Below are positions 24,879 to 37,442 of a stretch of 64,000 nt of DNA, piece by piece (within the stretch, counting starts at the first letter, position 1; every line of letters starts with the position of its first letter). Under the pieces are notes generated by a model. The model ran no database searches. It was not told the DNA's origin and was given only the letters and a program-made list of their open reading frames with translations. A program made the position numbers and the translations under genes. Location: contig CM042088.1 of NCBI GenBank assembly GCA_023512835.1, positions 44,284,771 to 44,348,770 on the forward strand, in the 5' to 3' direction. This stretch comes from Taxillus chinensis. Lineage: Eukaryota > Streptophyta > Magnoliopsida > Santalales > Loranthaceae.

Positions 24879-25475
24879 ATGTATGTATATATATATTTAA
24901 AAAGAAATTGTAAAAACAAAAAAGGACAATTATTACTCAACAACAGCAGATTCCCGTGAATTACGAAAACATGTGAAGAAACGGGTCCGAGCTTCCAAAG
25001 ATGAATAATTATATACTCCCAGTACTCTGTCGCTGTTATTGGAGAGGTTCGGACGCGTCCGAGACGGCCACCTGCCACTCCGAAACATATATGGCAAGTT
25101 CAGCACTAAAAAGCACACCAAAGGCCACCCTCTCGGTCTGTCCCCCCCTCCCCCCACTCAACTCAACTCTCTCCTCGACAACCGGCACCAACACCCACCG
25201 CAGCCCCTCCTCAGCCTTTGAGTTTTTCCGATGTCCACGTCCACCGACGACGGAGCTATCAAGGTGTAAGCAAGCGAGAAACGACAAAACCACTCATCAA
25301 CATCGTCATCTGGTGGGGTACGTCCGACGACCACGCTACCTAGCTCGTGTTTGGTCTGTCCCGTACTGTCCACCGGCCACAATTGCATTAATTACCGAGT
25401 TCTATTGAAACACGCACCGAAAATAAAATTAAATAGAAATCCCCAAATCGGCGGTCGATCGATATTCGATCGCAG
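22940..25475. other. Intergenic spacer between the tRNA array and the lipase gene
   Basis: AT-rich DNA with a third degenerate trace of the tRNA flank (GGGAGTCTCC near 23000), low-complexity A/T around 24300-24560 and a long (TA)n run at about 24826-24876. A more GC-rich stretch at 25020-25400 immediately precedes the lipase start and probably contains its promoter. Frames there are not supported as genes. Confidence 0.6.
24826..24876. repeat. (TA)n microsatellite
   Basis: About 50 bases of near-uninterrupted AT dinucleotides in the spacer upstream of the lipase gene. Confidence 0.95.
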
Positions 25476-27782
25476 ATGATGCGGTGGTGCTTGAGGTTTC
25501 TGGAATGGACGAGGCTCTTCTTAGTACTGTCGGCAGCGGCGGCGGCGCAGTCGGGCGGAACTGCTGTTGGGGCGCTCGTCGGTTCTCCATCGGTGGGGAT
25601 GTGCGCTGCTGCGGTGACGGTGCAGGGCTACAAGTGTGTGGAACATCATGTAAGTGTAAAGTGTTGGCCTGGTGAACTGGTCCCATTCGTGTGTGTGTGT
25701 GTGTGTGTGTGTTTATATATATATAAACAATTAAACATATTGGTAGGTAGGTAGTGGGGTAGTTAATTAGGTTTGGTGGTGTCTGTGTGTGGTTTTTATT
25801 AGGTGACGACTGGGGATGGGTATATCCTCAGCCTGCAGAGAATCCCTGACGGACGGCAAAATGTGGGAGGCGGGGGGAGGAAGCCGCCGGTCGTCCTTCA
25901 GCATGGCGTCCTCGTCGTAAGTTCCTGCCTCCATCTCATTTAAACGGCTCTGAAAAATGCGCATGTTATGTATTAGTTAATTTTTGGATATAATTGACTA
26001 TGTAAGTGCAGAAAGAATGCCTCAGTTACTTGGCTAATACATACCCTTATTAATTCTATATATAAAAAAAATTAAATGTATTTTTAATGTATATAATATC
26101 GGATTAAATTTCTAATACGACAATTTATTTTAAATATTTTTTAAATTTAATATATAAAAATATATCAGGTAATAAAATATGTAGAGTCCAGTCCGTGAGC
26201 TATAAAAGCATCAATCAATTTGACGTGTGAGAAAGAAGCTTTTCTGGCCCGTGAACCTTCAATTTTATTTTATTATAATATACTATTTCTTAGAGTATTA
26301 GTTTAGAATTTTTAAATTATAATTAAAATTTATATTTTAACTATAAATTTTATTAAATTTTAAACAATTAAATACTAACTAGTTAAATTTGATTAAATTT
26401 AATTAGCTGTTTCCTGACTGTAATTAAAAGACAAATTTTAATTATAATTTATGAGTTATATTGCTTAGACAGGTTAGACTACACTTGATGCTCTAAGTGT
26501 AGTAGTACACTAATGGGTTTTTAAATATGATTAGGATGGGAAAACCTGGTTAATGAACCATCCGGAGCAAAACTTACCAATGATCTTGGCAGAGCACGGG
26601 TTTGATGTATGGATAGCCAATTCCAGAGGCACCACTTACAGCAGGCGACACACCTCCCTGGACCCCAACTCTCGGGTTCGTATGTTCTTCTCGATCCACC
26701 TAATTTTATACATGTATATATATATATATATATATACACACACAAACACACACAAGTGAAATTTATATATAATGTCAAATATATAATTTATTGTGCAAAG
26801 TTAGCTGAAATTTTAAGATTTTAATTAGTTATAAATAATGCACCTTAAGTATTAGCTAGCCGCCGACATGGTTAACACGAGTGCATTAACTAATTTCGCA
26901 GCAATTTTGGGAGTGGTCATGGGATGAGGTGGCCTCCTATGATCTCCCAGCAATCACTGATTATGTGTTCAAGCAGACGAACCAGAAGGTCCATTACCTG
27001 GGCCATTCACTGGTACGTGTCATTTTATTGCTTTTTATTTTTTATTTTTTTTTCTTTCATCTTTCTATTAAAATACATATATATCATTAAACACTATAGA
27101 TCATATCATATAAACATATTAGACTGAGAAAAGGTACGGTGGCACGTGGCAGGGAACACTGACAGTGATGGCGTCGGTATCAGAAGGGAAACTGGGGAGC
27201 CAACTGCGATCGGTAGCATTGCTGAGCCCGATAGCGTATTTGACCCACATGAACTCTGAGCTAGCCATTGTTGCAGCTAAGTCCATCGCCGGCGAGGTAA
27301 TTACATGCTGGCCCAATTTTTGTTTAAATTTATACAATCTAGTCCTCCTAATTCCAACAAAATTGCATAATTTATTTTATTTTATTTTATTTTTGCATAT
27401 ACTAATTATTTGGAGGGGTGTTCATTGGTGCAGTCCTTCACGGCCATGGGTATTGTAGAGTTCAACTTAAAACAGTAAGCTCCAAAATAGAGTTCTTTTT
27501 TTTTTTAACAATTCCCCTCCTATTTAAAAAATATATATTTAATACTATTGCTGCAGGAAAGTTGTTTTGGACTTCCTCAATTCGTTGTGCCAGAATTATG
27601 GTATCAATTGCTATGACTTATTAATCTCATTTACAGGTATTTAAACTGTTAATCGTGACGTCATCATAATTAAGATGATGATCCGAAGACTATACAACAT
27701 GACTCCTATTGAATTTGAATTCATGCATATGCCCCGTTAGGAATCAATATTTGTGGTTCAAAAGTGCTTTTCTTATATCTAC

Positions 27783-27815
<33 letters not shown>

Positions 27816-29453
27816 ATGTTTAAAATGGATTCTTTAAAAAAAACAAATAAACAAATAAGGAAGTATTATATTTTGGTCCCAAAACATGTTGATAATTACA
27901 ATTTTAATTTACACGTGTATGTAACTCTTTTTATAATATTCTCGTTGAATCAAAGGCTTATATTATATCATGTTGGTATGTTAACATGAAATAGGATAGA
28001 ATATGAAAAGTTATTCCAGGGTCACTCATTCCCATTTCCTTATTTAGTGCATTTGGTAATTCGAAAATTTTATTTCTATATTTTCATTTCAATTTTATAA
28101 TTAATGATTACAATATTCCTCCGTATCTAACCAGTTGCTTGTAGAAATCTACTTGCTTAATTACCCAATAAATCCATATATATACATTAAATGTTTTTCT
28201 TTTTTGGAAGGCCCTAATTGCTGCCTCAACGTATCCACGGTGAACACGTTTCTGAAGTCTGAGCCCCAGTCGACATCTACAAGGAATTTATTACACCTTG
28301 CTCAAGGTTAGTTCTTTCACAAATGTTTAAATAAATATAGAAGCGGTGTGTTGGGTATACGACCAAAGTTCCATAATATTGTTAAAGCAACTCCAAGAGG
28401 CTCTCTATTATCTACAAATAGAAAATCTAATGCCAAAAATAAGCTCCAATAGCCTCTTCATCAAGCTCTCTACATCTACAAATCGCTACAGTGACTCTTA
28501 GAGTCACTATTCATTCTTCACATAATTTTTTATTATTTTTTATCTACTTTACCTCTCTCCTCCCTCCTCTCTCTTCTCTCTCATGTTCAATTAATATTAT
28601 TATTAATAAATTATTATTTTAATAAAAATAGAGATTAAAAAATAGAGTGGCTCTTGGAGTGTATGTTAAAAAACAGCTATCTTTACATGTGAAAAATTCT
28701 GATATATGTGGAGAAAATTGTAAAGAGGCTCTTGGAGTTGCTCTTAGAAGTGGTGAGGATATGGGTAAATATAGTCATAGATCTGATACGACTCTTTTGG
28801 AAAAAAAAATTTCAAAATCATCAAATTCACGAGGGTTTAAATCTAAAGCATACAATATCATATCAACGTGGAGGTGGAGATAGTATATCCAAAGTACTTA
28901 CACTTTTATATTATAAGAGCCATAATCCCATACAAAACGTAAGCAATATTGTGGATGAATCCTCAAAATTCAAAACACGCTGTATATTGTTTTTGATATT
29001 ATATTATATATATAGCTCATAGTTTCAACTAAAAATATTAATTTGAACCGACTATATATATATATATATAACTTTCAGTAACTAATTATTTAATTTTTAT
29101 TGAACCCATGCATGCATGCATATGCAGTGGCAAGAGGGGGAGTTATAGCACGGTACGACTTTGAGAACCCAGCCATCAACATGATACACTACGGTGAAGT
29201 GATGCCGCCGGTGTACAACCTGTCAAATATCCCACGCAATCTGCCATTGTTCATCAGTTATGGCGGCCTGGACGCGCTAGCTGACCTGCACGACGTGCAG
29301 GAATTGCTGGACATCTTCAAGCTGCATGACATGGACAAGCTCACAGTACAGTACGTGAAGGACTATGGGCACGCAGACTTCATAATGGGTATCACAGCCA
29401 AGGACATTGTATACCCTGCCGTTGCTTCTTTTTTCAAACAGCATGGCCTGTAA
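25476..29453 (+). CDS. Secreted acid lipase / triacylglycerol lipase (MPL1/LIP1-like)
   Basis: Nine exons, 25476-25649, 25803-25916, 26535-26675, 26902-27012, 27153-27296, 27434-27474, 27557-27636, 28211-28306 and 29128-29453, join in frame to 408 residues, the usual size of plant gastric-type lipases. An N-terminal hydrophobic signal peptide ([12 protein letters not shown]) suggests entry into the secretory pathway. The oxyanion-hole strand LQHGVLVDGKTW is split by intron 2. The nucleophile motif GHSLG has Ser179 and is cut by intron 4; Asp349 (GGLDALAD) and His382 (YGHADF) complete an alpha/beta-hydrolase triad. The family hydrolyses acyl esters of glycerol or sterols; the Arabidopsis relative MPL1 is linked to aphid resistance. 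Exon 3 uses a weak donor, GTTCGT. A Tourist-like MITE sits in the last intron. A second ATG follows the first directly. Confidence 0.93.
26290..26495. mobile_element. Candidate AT-rich MITE in lipase intron 2
   Basis: Begins CTTAGAGTATTAGT and ends with GATGCTCTAAG (reverse complement CTTAGAGCATC), giving imperfect inverted ends around an AT-rich interior that is itself partly palindromic. The interior shares CTATAAATTTTATTAAATTT with the element near 12575-12784. No coding capacity. A target duplication beyond TA cannot be assigned. Confidence 0.4.
28385..28743. mobile_element. Tourist/PIF-Harbinger-like MITE in the last lipase intron
   Basis: 359-bp element flanked by TTA on both sides (28382-28384 and 28744-28746). 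The left end AAGCAACTCCAAGAGGCTCT matches the reverse complement of the right end, GAGCAACTCCAAGAGCCTCT, at 18 of 20 positions. The interior is A/T-rich with a CT tract and holds a further internal copy of the GGCTCTTGGAG-type motif. A 3-bp TTA duplication and inverted ends without coding sequence fit the PIF/Harbinger-derived Tourist class. Confidence 0.75.
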
Positions 29454-30160
29454 GAGTGGGGCGTCCATCTATTTACCTACGGTAACCCAAAACGGCGCCG
29501 TCCTCCCTAGTATGTGTGTCTATATACACACACACACATATATATAATTATCTCATTTTTATATATTTTTGACCATTTTTACTTTTACCGTAGTTTGAAA
29601 GAAAAATTTTGTGTGCATGTGTATGAAATTTTAAAAAGAAAATAATACCAATTCAATAACAGAAGAATCCCGTACGTGTAGGCTGTAGCATTGCTCTACG
29701 AGCTAAAGAAAGGTAATTAATGCAATATGCATAGATGGTTGAGGGGATTGGTGGTTTTGTTGTCAGGGATATATATGTAGTATTTTATTTATGAGATAGG
29801 AGGTTTGCACATTGGATTAGAGCTCCATTTTCGAGTTTGATTGTAGGACCATCATATCGGACTGTTTGTTTTTGTTAATATATCGAGTATTAGTCTCAAT
29901 CCAATCGTAAGACGACTGACTAATTACGAGACAAGTCATTCTAATCACGAGATGACTAGTAATTAATACAGGTGGAGTAGGTGCATATGGCATGGGTAAC
30001 ATATCGACGAACAGACGGCTGTGGTTCAAGTTCTACTACTGGATCATCTATTCCGGAGTGTAGAGACCTAGCTAGGCAAAGTATGTCCATAGATTCGACA
30101 TGGACATTTTTGTGTATCTGTGGGCCTGTGGGAAGAGCAGGAGAGTCGTCGACAGGGAAG

Positions 30161-30161
30161 G

Positions 30162-30211
<50 letters not shown>
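30161..30211. repeat. Compound (TA)n(GA)n microsatellite
   Basis: TA dinucleotides to about 30185 pass directly into GA dinucleotides to 30211. Confidence 0.95.
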
Positions 30212-30669
30212 TTAGTAGGATAGATGTATAGTGGCCTCAGTCGCAACTGGGCATTTAACTTCTTCGATATCAATAGCAGACGTACCAGATTGCAGGGGAA
30301 ACGTGAGACAGCCAACACGCCATCTTTGATCGAGAGAGAGAGAAAAGAATATTGATAGAGATGATGAACTGACCAGACCTCCTGGTAGAGCTTCCTTGGT
30401 ACTCTCGGTCGGGTTGTGCCTTTGGTCTTCTTACGTGGCATGGGAGCTAAATTCTTCACAATAATGGTTCTGTCATATGTGGAATGATGGATAACATCGT
30501 TGGCCAATGATATCTTAACAGTTCTAATATGCTAGCTGAAACATACCCAAAGCCTTGGTTTCGACGCCAAGCTTATTGATGCCCCCACTTTTAAACAAAG
30601 CAAGACGGCCACACCCAACTACCATAAATTGCTTGGTGACCAATCTCTAAGAAATTCATTGCCACTGCA

Positions 30670-30679
30670 TATATATAAG
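30670..30679 (+). promoter_or_regulatory. Probable TATA box of the phytocyanin gene
   Basis: TATATATAAG lies 125 bp before the phytocyanin ATG, with a CA-rich leader (CACAGCAACAAGCTC) starting about 40 bases downstream, the expected place for a transcription start. Position and sequence fit; no other support. Confidence 0.45.
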
Positions 30680-30803
30680 AAAAGACCTCACTCTAACTTA
30701 ATCGAATCATCACAGCAACAAGCTCTACATACACAAAGTGATCGATTGCAGGAATTAGCTAGTAAGCGGGTTCTACATATATACGGATCGGAACACATTT
30801 TTG

Positions 30804-31156
30804 ATGGAGGCAGTGGCGAGGGCTGTGTTGATCAGCGTGCTTGTATGGGTTTCTTTCATCAACGAGATTAAAGCTGCCTCGGCGGCCCAATCAATCACGG
30901 TTGGGGGCATCCAGGGATGGGACCAAACCACGGACTTCAATTCCTGGTCTTCCAAACAGACATTTAACGTTGGCGACAAACTGCGTACGTTTTGCCACTT
31001 TTCTTTTCTCTTTCCCTTTATTGCTAGCCATGCCGTAATGCCCGCCCTACTAATAAGCTGCTATATACAAGTTTTTCATTAATATATACGTACGGGGGTA
31101 TTGCGCGCGCCCTTCCAATTTTATTTGGGTCAACAACTACCATGCATTTGTGTGTG

Positions 31157-31190
<34 letters not shown>

Positions 31191-31629
31191 CGCGCACATA
31201 TATTGGATGGCGTTTTAATTGGAATGGTGATATTAAATTGTTTGTGTTGTGACAGTTTTCAAGTACGCTGCGGGATTGCACGGTGTGGTGGAGGTTCCTA
31301 GCGAGAGCGACTACAAGAACTGTGACACCAGCAACGCGGTGAGGACCATGAATGGGGGAAACGACGTCGTGACGCTAGACAAGGCTGTTAACCGGTATTT
31401 TATCTGCCCGACACCCGGACACTGCAGTCAAGGAATGAAGCTGAAGGTCACGGTTGCCTCTACTTCTTCATCGACGACTAACACATCGTCTCCTCCTTCT
31501 TCTTCGCCCGCGCCGCCGACAACTTCAGGGACAACTTCCGGCTCTATTGCTGTCGTCCGTGAACTAGGTTCCTCTATGCTTGTTGTGGCTGCCGTGGCTT
31601 TGCCTGCAATGCTGCGAGCGCTTTCTTGA
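30804..31629 (+). CDS. Uclacyanin-type phytocyanin, probably GPI-anchored
   Basis: Two exons, 30804-30984 and 31256-31629, join in frame (CTG C|TT TTC) to 184 residues. Order: signal peptide (about 1-27), plastocyanin-like domain from ITVGGIQGWD, a Ser/Thr/Pro-rich linker typical of arabinogalactan-like glycosylation, and a hydrophobic C-terminus (SMLVVAAVALPAML) fitting a GPI-anchor signal. Type I copper ligands can be placed at His69, Cys111, His116 and Met121 (FICPTPGHCSQGM), with Cys83 and Cys117 for the disulfide. Met as axial ligand points to uclacyanin or plantacyanin and away from stellacyanin (Gln) and from early nodulin-like proteins that have lost ligands. Predicted role: electron carrier or cell-wall redox protein at the cell surface; substrate unknown. 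The start is the ATG at 30804; the TTG just before it is not used. Confidence 0.92.
31149..31190. repeat. Compound (TG)n(GA)n microsatellite in the phytocyanin intron
   Basis: TG run to 31171 followed by a GA run to 31190 inside the only intron. Confidence 0.95.
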
Positions 31630-33034
31630 TAGATCAGGACTTGGACTTATAGAGTTATATATGTACTGATCTACGTAAGGATGGCGTTGTTTTTAGCGGT
31701 GGAGCGCTGGCGCGCTGGCGGTTATATATTATTGTAATTTGAGATTAATGTTGTTGAGAGTATATATATATATATATATATATTCAATATGACTAATAAA
31801 TAAATATAAGAGCGGGGGTGTCACGGTTTTTTCTCATTCCGGTTTTTGTTGTCACTCGCTGTGAACCATATATATATTGTCGAAAATTTTCGGTTGGTAT
31901 GGATATCAATTTTCCATCGGTATAGATTCCATTGGAATCGGTATAGGATCTATATGAACATCAACAGTTTAATCCTCTTAACTATTGGGCAATCGCTATT
32001 TTTAGTGATTTATAGGAACCCTCACATCATGGACTTGGCTCAAATATCAAGTGAGACAAATGTTATAACTGTGACAGTTAAACAAATGAATATCACAAGC
32101 TTGCAGACGTAGTTAGAGAAAAACATTGTACTTTATATATAATGCTAAGTTTGAGGACATTGCTAATAAACACTAATGTCCGAAGTTGATGTGGTGTTCC
32201 TCCGCAAGTATAACAAGCAACAACTAAGTAATAATGTTATTTCGTAAGGAATACTTTCCTGCAAACAAGTATAACAAGCTACAATCCAAACCATATTAAC
32301 CTTATAAGGTAATATACAAAATCAACAACAATAGGTATGTTATCGCACTCTCTATTCGTATAAGTATTTCTTGAAGCTTAATATTATATATTTTTATTTT
32401 TATTCTTTCAAAGGAAGATAATGATTGACATTGTAGTTTTTTTATTAATTATTTTATTAAATTAAATTTTAAATTTATAGTTAGAGATTTAAATTATTAT
32501 TATTATTACTAGTATAAATTTTAATTTATAATTAGAGTTTTAAATCATTATTATATCCCTAATAAATTTATAAATAGCTAGTATAATAATACATAATTAT
32601 AATACAATTTCATTCCAGAAATAAAACTAGAATTTAAAATTTACAACTTTAGTCAAACTATTCTCCTTTGTTTTTTTTTTTTTTTTTTTTTTGCTTCCTG
32701 GCGGCATCAGATTTGAAATTTTGAATGATTCTAAGAAACCTATGAAATATTCTGAAAAAACATCTCCGACAAAATCTAAAAATATAACAAAAGCAGTCTC
32801 ACCTAATCATTACGGTTGAATGTCTAAAGTTTTTTTAGTTTTCTAGGAGAAATGTATCAACGGCCATGATTATTATCGTATTGTTTTTTATTTCTTACTT
32901 TATAGTCGCCACTATTATTTCTACGCATAGAAATAATGAATAGAACATTAAAGTAAAGTTAAGTGTAACATGGCATTTATAAAAAAAAAAAAAAAAAATT
33001 GGGGACAAAAATTATATCCCCTAAAATAAAATAT

Positions 33035-33073
<39 letters not shown>

Positions 33074-33642
33074 GGAGAGACGTCGACGGAGTCTGTCAAG
33101 AGGGGGTGGGGGAGCAAAGGGCTGATGATCCGTTCACTGCTTGCATTGCGTAAGAATATTCGCTTCCTCTGAGCTCCCTTTAATCTCTGCACTCTCCGAA
33201 AACTAGGGTTTCCTGAATCGACACCGTTCGATTCCTCTACATTCGTTTCGAAGAAGCTAGGGTTTTTTTTCCCAACTGATTTTGAGCTTGCAACCGCACC
33301 TTTCATGAATTTCACCGAATTATTGTCGTGCTAGTTTGAGAGTTTCTATACTGGATGGATCTAACCTCTCCCAAGGTTTAGTTTCTTGAAAGGGTGTTCG
33401 AAATTGAACTTTTGCTTGTTGGATTCTTGTCCGTGTTGAATCTAAAAGCTCTCCCCGAGGTTTAATTCGTCTCTGGGGATAGAAATTTGAACTCTCTCTT
33501 CTTCTTTTTTGAGTTACAAATTCGAGTTTGAATGTGAAAAGTTTAGGTTCTTTTTGCTTGGCTCTGCCCTAGTGATTGTCTCCTAGAGGCTACGAATGGT
33601 AGTTCTTATTCCGGAATTTGGGTGATTAATCTACCGGATAAG
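31630..33642. other. Spacer and 5' leader before SNF12
   Basis: AT-rich DNA with (TA)n at about 31761-31783, poly-T at 32675-32692, poly-A at 32981-32998 and (GA)n at 33038-33065. From about 33110 the base composition becomes more balanced and several CTAGGGTTT motifs appear, as often seen in plant 5' leaders. This part is probably the SNF12 promoter and untranslated leader. Confidence 0.55.
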
Positions 33643-35548
33643 ATGTCTGTGAATAATAATAGTAATTGTAATAATAATAACAACAGCAACAGCAATAACA
33701 ATAACAATAATAACCCTCCCAAAAATATGGGAAGTTCATCTTCGCCCTTTGGCAATTCTGGGATGGTCTCTGCAAGCCCTGGGTCTCAATTCCAAGGTCA
33801 GTCTCACGGTCAGCCACAATTTGGGGGTGGCTTTCCGGGTCAGTATCAGCTTACTCAAGCTCAAGCCCAAGCGATTGTTTCGCAATCAAAAGTGCATGGT
33901 CATCAAGGGCAAGCTCAGCTTCAGGCTCAATTGCAAGCTCAGGCAATGTCTCTCAACCAGAATATGGGGATTGGGAACTTGGGCATGTCTTCATCTTCCA
34001 TTAATGCACTCGGAAAGCGAGCTCTGCAGAAACCCCCTGCACGACCTCCTGGCTCATCAAATGCCAATATTATGTCACCTCTAAGGCCTATGGAACTTAC
34101 CCCTGCTGCTCGAAGAAAGAAGCAGAAGCTTCCTGAGAAGCAGCTTCAGGATAGAGTGGCTGCACTTTTACCAGAATCTGCTCTGTATACCCAACTTCTT
34201 GAGTTCGAGACTCGTGTTGATGCCGCTTTGGGAAGAAAAAAAGTTGACATCCAGGAAGCCATTAAGACCCCTCCTTGTGTTCAAAAGACTCTCCGTATAT
34301 ATGTTTTCAACACCTTTGCTAATCAGATACGCACAGTTCCTAATAAACCGAATCCTGAGCCCCCTACTTGGACCCTTAAGATAATTGGGAGAATTTTGGA
34401 AGATGGTATAGATCCTGACCAGCCTGCTGTAGTCCAGAAAGGGAGCACATCGTATCCAAAATTCTCGTCTTTCTTGAAGCGAGTCACCATTTCCTTGGAC
34501 CAGAGACTCTATCCAGATAACCATCACATAATATGGGAGCAGGCTCGATCTCCAGCTCCTCAAGAGGGTCTAGAAGTGAAGAGAAAGGGGGATAGAGAAT
34601 TTGTTGCAAATATTAGGTTAGAAATTAATTATGCGCCTGAAAAGTTCAAGTTGTCTCCACCTTTAATGGAAGTCCTTGGTATTGAGGTTGATACACGTCC
34701 CCGAATTATGGCCGCAATTTGGCATTATGTCAAGGCCAGAAAATTGCAGAACCCAAACGACCCTTCTTTCTTTTTTTGTGATATACCTCTCCAGAAAGTG
34801 TTTGGGGAGGAAAAGATGAAATTCACCATGGTCTCACAAAGGATATCACCTCATTTGTCTCATCCACAGCCTATACATTTGGAGCATCAGATCAGGCTTT
34901 CAGGGAATAACCCAGCTGGACATGCATGCTATGATATATTGGTTGATGTGCCCCTTGCGATACAAAGGGAGTTGAGTGCTTTATTAGCTAACACTGAGAA
35001 AAATAAAGAGATTGAGGCCTGTGACGAAGCAATCTGTAGTGCTATAAAGAAGATCCATGAGCACAGGAGGAGGCGGGCATTCTTCCTTGGTTTCAGCCAA
35101 TCTCCAATAGAGTTTATTAATGCCTTGATTGAATCTCAAAGCAAGGATCTGAAGCTTGTGGCTGGGGAACCTAGTCGCAGTGCTGAAAAGGAGCGTCGGT
35201 CAGATTTCTTTACCCAACCATGGTAAGCAACCTTCAATAAGCATTATTTACCCTCCCTAATCCGTTGCACATGATGTCATTTTTCATTGATTTGGTCGGT
35301 TTGAAGCAGAGAATGGCTTGTTGTGGTAGCATCTATTTGTTTCCCATTATTGGATATTAACTTCAGTTCAAATTTGTAATGTTAACTGAGCCAAACGTTG
35401 ACCTTTTTTACGCTATCTGTAATTGTTATTCTTTATGAGATGGCACTCATTTCCCTTTTATTGAAACTTTTATAGGGTGGAAGATGCTGTCATTCGTTAC
35501 CTGAATCGCAAGTCAACTGGAGGAAATGATGCTCCTGGAAGTTCATGA
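33643..35548 (+). CDS. SWI/SNF complex component SNF12 (BAF60/SMARCD, CHC1-like)
   Basis: Two exons, 33643-35222 and 35476-35548, join in frame (TG|G) to 550 residues. In order: an Asn-homopolymer N-terminus, a Gln-rich segment ([20 protein letters not shown]), the conserved region [22 protein letters not shown] with [14 protein letters not shown], the SWIB/MDM2 domain at about residues 334-408 ([38 protein letters not shown]) and a C-terminal helical part ending VRYLNRKS-like ([13 protein letters not shown]). It is the accessory subunit that links the BRM/SYD remodelling ATPases to transcription factors in the nucleus. The frame is open upstream to a GTG at 33622, but the first ATG at 33643 gives the family start MSVNNN. 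Family length in Arabidopsis is about 534. Confidence 0.95.
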
Positions 35549-36987
35549 GCACGCATGATACATGTTTCTAAATTCTCTCACGCATAATTCTTTGTTGCAG
35601 TCGAAGATGTGCCAATTGGTTCGACACATGTCAATGCCCTGGGAACATATGCAGTTTTACCAATCTTGCTATTATACTCCTTGCTGCTGAGAAACCTGAT
35701 ATTCTAATCATGAATGCCTTGTTTTGCATTGTGATTAATGTGATACGATTGCCGAACTAGTTGCTTTAATGATCAATGTTGTCGGTGTATAAGTCTTGCT
35801 TAGGTTGTATTTGGGATTTTGAAACATCGTGAATGTGAAATTTTCTTCTGTAGGAAGCATTTGCACTGTGGGTTTGATCTATTTCTGCATGAGAATCATA
35901 GCATATTATGCACCATACTGACATTAATTTTGCATTTTGAATTCAAAAAACAATTGCCATGATAGAACAGAATTGATCCGTATTGACAATACCTAACTCG
36001 GAGACAGGTAATCTCAGCATACCTGGTTTGGATGGATCTTGGCAACAGAACACCATACCCCATGCTGTTGTACGAAATTTATTAGAAAAAAAAAAAAGTA
36101 AAGGAAAAATTTTGTACGGGGACGGAAACTAGATTCCTGGTGACATTGAGGAGCAAACCACATTTCCATAGTTGGAAATAAAAAACAAAAATGGCCCATG
36201 AAATGGGAAGTCAAGATTTTGGAAGTTGAACTGAAATTGCCACGCTTGAGGGGTTGAATTTAGGGCGTGCAATTGACATTTGCATGGAATTGAAGCTATC
36301 AATTTAACTAGTTTTAAAATGTGAAGTTCCCTTCTTGGTATACCAAAGAAGCAAAACAGTACATCCCAGTAAAACTGGAGAGGAACTGAAGCCAGCATGA
36401 GTGAAGTAAAAACTCGTGGAGAGAAATGTTGTCAGACATGTACTCATGTTACTTGTCTTAATCACAATTCACAAGTAGCTTTGGAGGTCCGCCGAATGGA
36501 AACAGCACACACCAGTCATAAGACAGTGAAAATGCGAAACCACACATCACAGGGCATTCCTTCCTTCCGCAGTTGGTTTATGCCCCCCGAAGGGTACTTG
36601 AACCTGGAACTGATGGCATGAAGTGTCAAGTCACACCCGTCACGCAATTCCTCAATCACAGCAGAGGAATGATTTTCCCACACCCGATCATACTATTGAC
36701 AAATATATGACAATGGCCTCAGCCGCGAGCCATTCAATTCTAATTTGCCCCTTCACCCAAAACTCAAAATTTCATTTCTGATTTGCAAAAGAAAAGGCTT
36801 CCTTTGTCATTAACTCAAGTCCAAAACTCAAGGGCGACAGTTCAGTACTTTCATATCATACAAGTAAAGGAAAGGCAACTGCACATACAACGAAGGAAGA
36901 TGGTCCTCTTGTGAATCATGCATCTAAGCAACAATACCTCCGTTCCAAAACAGACATTTTTCTCAAAGAAGACACAGTTAAATGCAG
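35549..36987. other. Convergent 3' flanks of SNF12 and bS21
   Basis: Tail-to-tail spacer. The left part resembles a normal 3' untranslated region with T-rich stretches. The remainder has no recognisable gene; frames of 60-90 codons overlap on both strands and lack domains. Confidence 0.6.
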
Positions 36988-37384
36988 TCAAAAGGCTAGG
37001 CCACCTTCAGGTATATCCCAGTTATCACTGTCGTCGTCGTCTTCATCTTTCTTGGTTTTAGGGGCTTCCGGGTTGAAACTCTTCTGCATAGCATTCGCTC
37101 TGGGTACAAAACGCCTAATCCAAGACACACAAACATTGAGTGAGGTAACAGTCAATAGCAAAACCACACATATGGAATGAAGCACAATGGGAACAAAAGC
37201 AATTTCACTTCCGAGGTTGCATTACTCAACATTGAGGAATGGCAATGCGACCTTAATCAGCTGGGACTCATTTCCATGAATGCTGAACCTTAATGAGCTC
37301 CTAAAATATCCAAAACTCGTTTCCAACAGCATGGAGTCCATTGAAATATTCAAGCAGACAACATATGGCGAACAAGAAAAAATT

Positions 37385-37442
<58 letters not shown>

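Larger units (their letters stand above)
29454..30803. other. Spacer between the lipase and phytocyanin genes
   Basis: Contains the lipase 3' flank, (CA)n near 29527-29538, a compound (TA)n(GA)n repeat at 30161-30211 and the phytocyanin promoter. The long minus-strand frame at 29956-30507 is built partly from these repeats and matches no family I recognise. Confidence 0.6.

Noticed and set aside
29956..30507. 183-codon minus-strand frame between the lipase and phytocyanin genes
   Set aside because: Part of it is a translation of the (TA)n(GA)n microsatellite ([13 protein letters not shown]), the rest shows no domain or family resemblance, and it has no splice partner.
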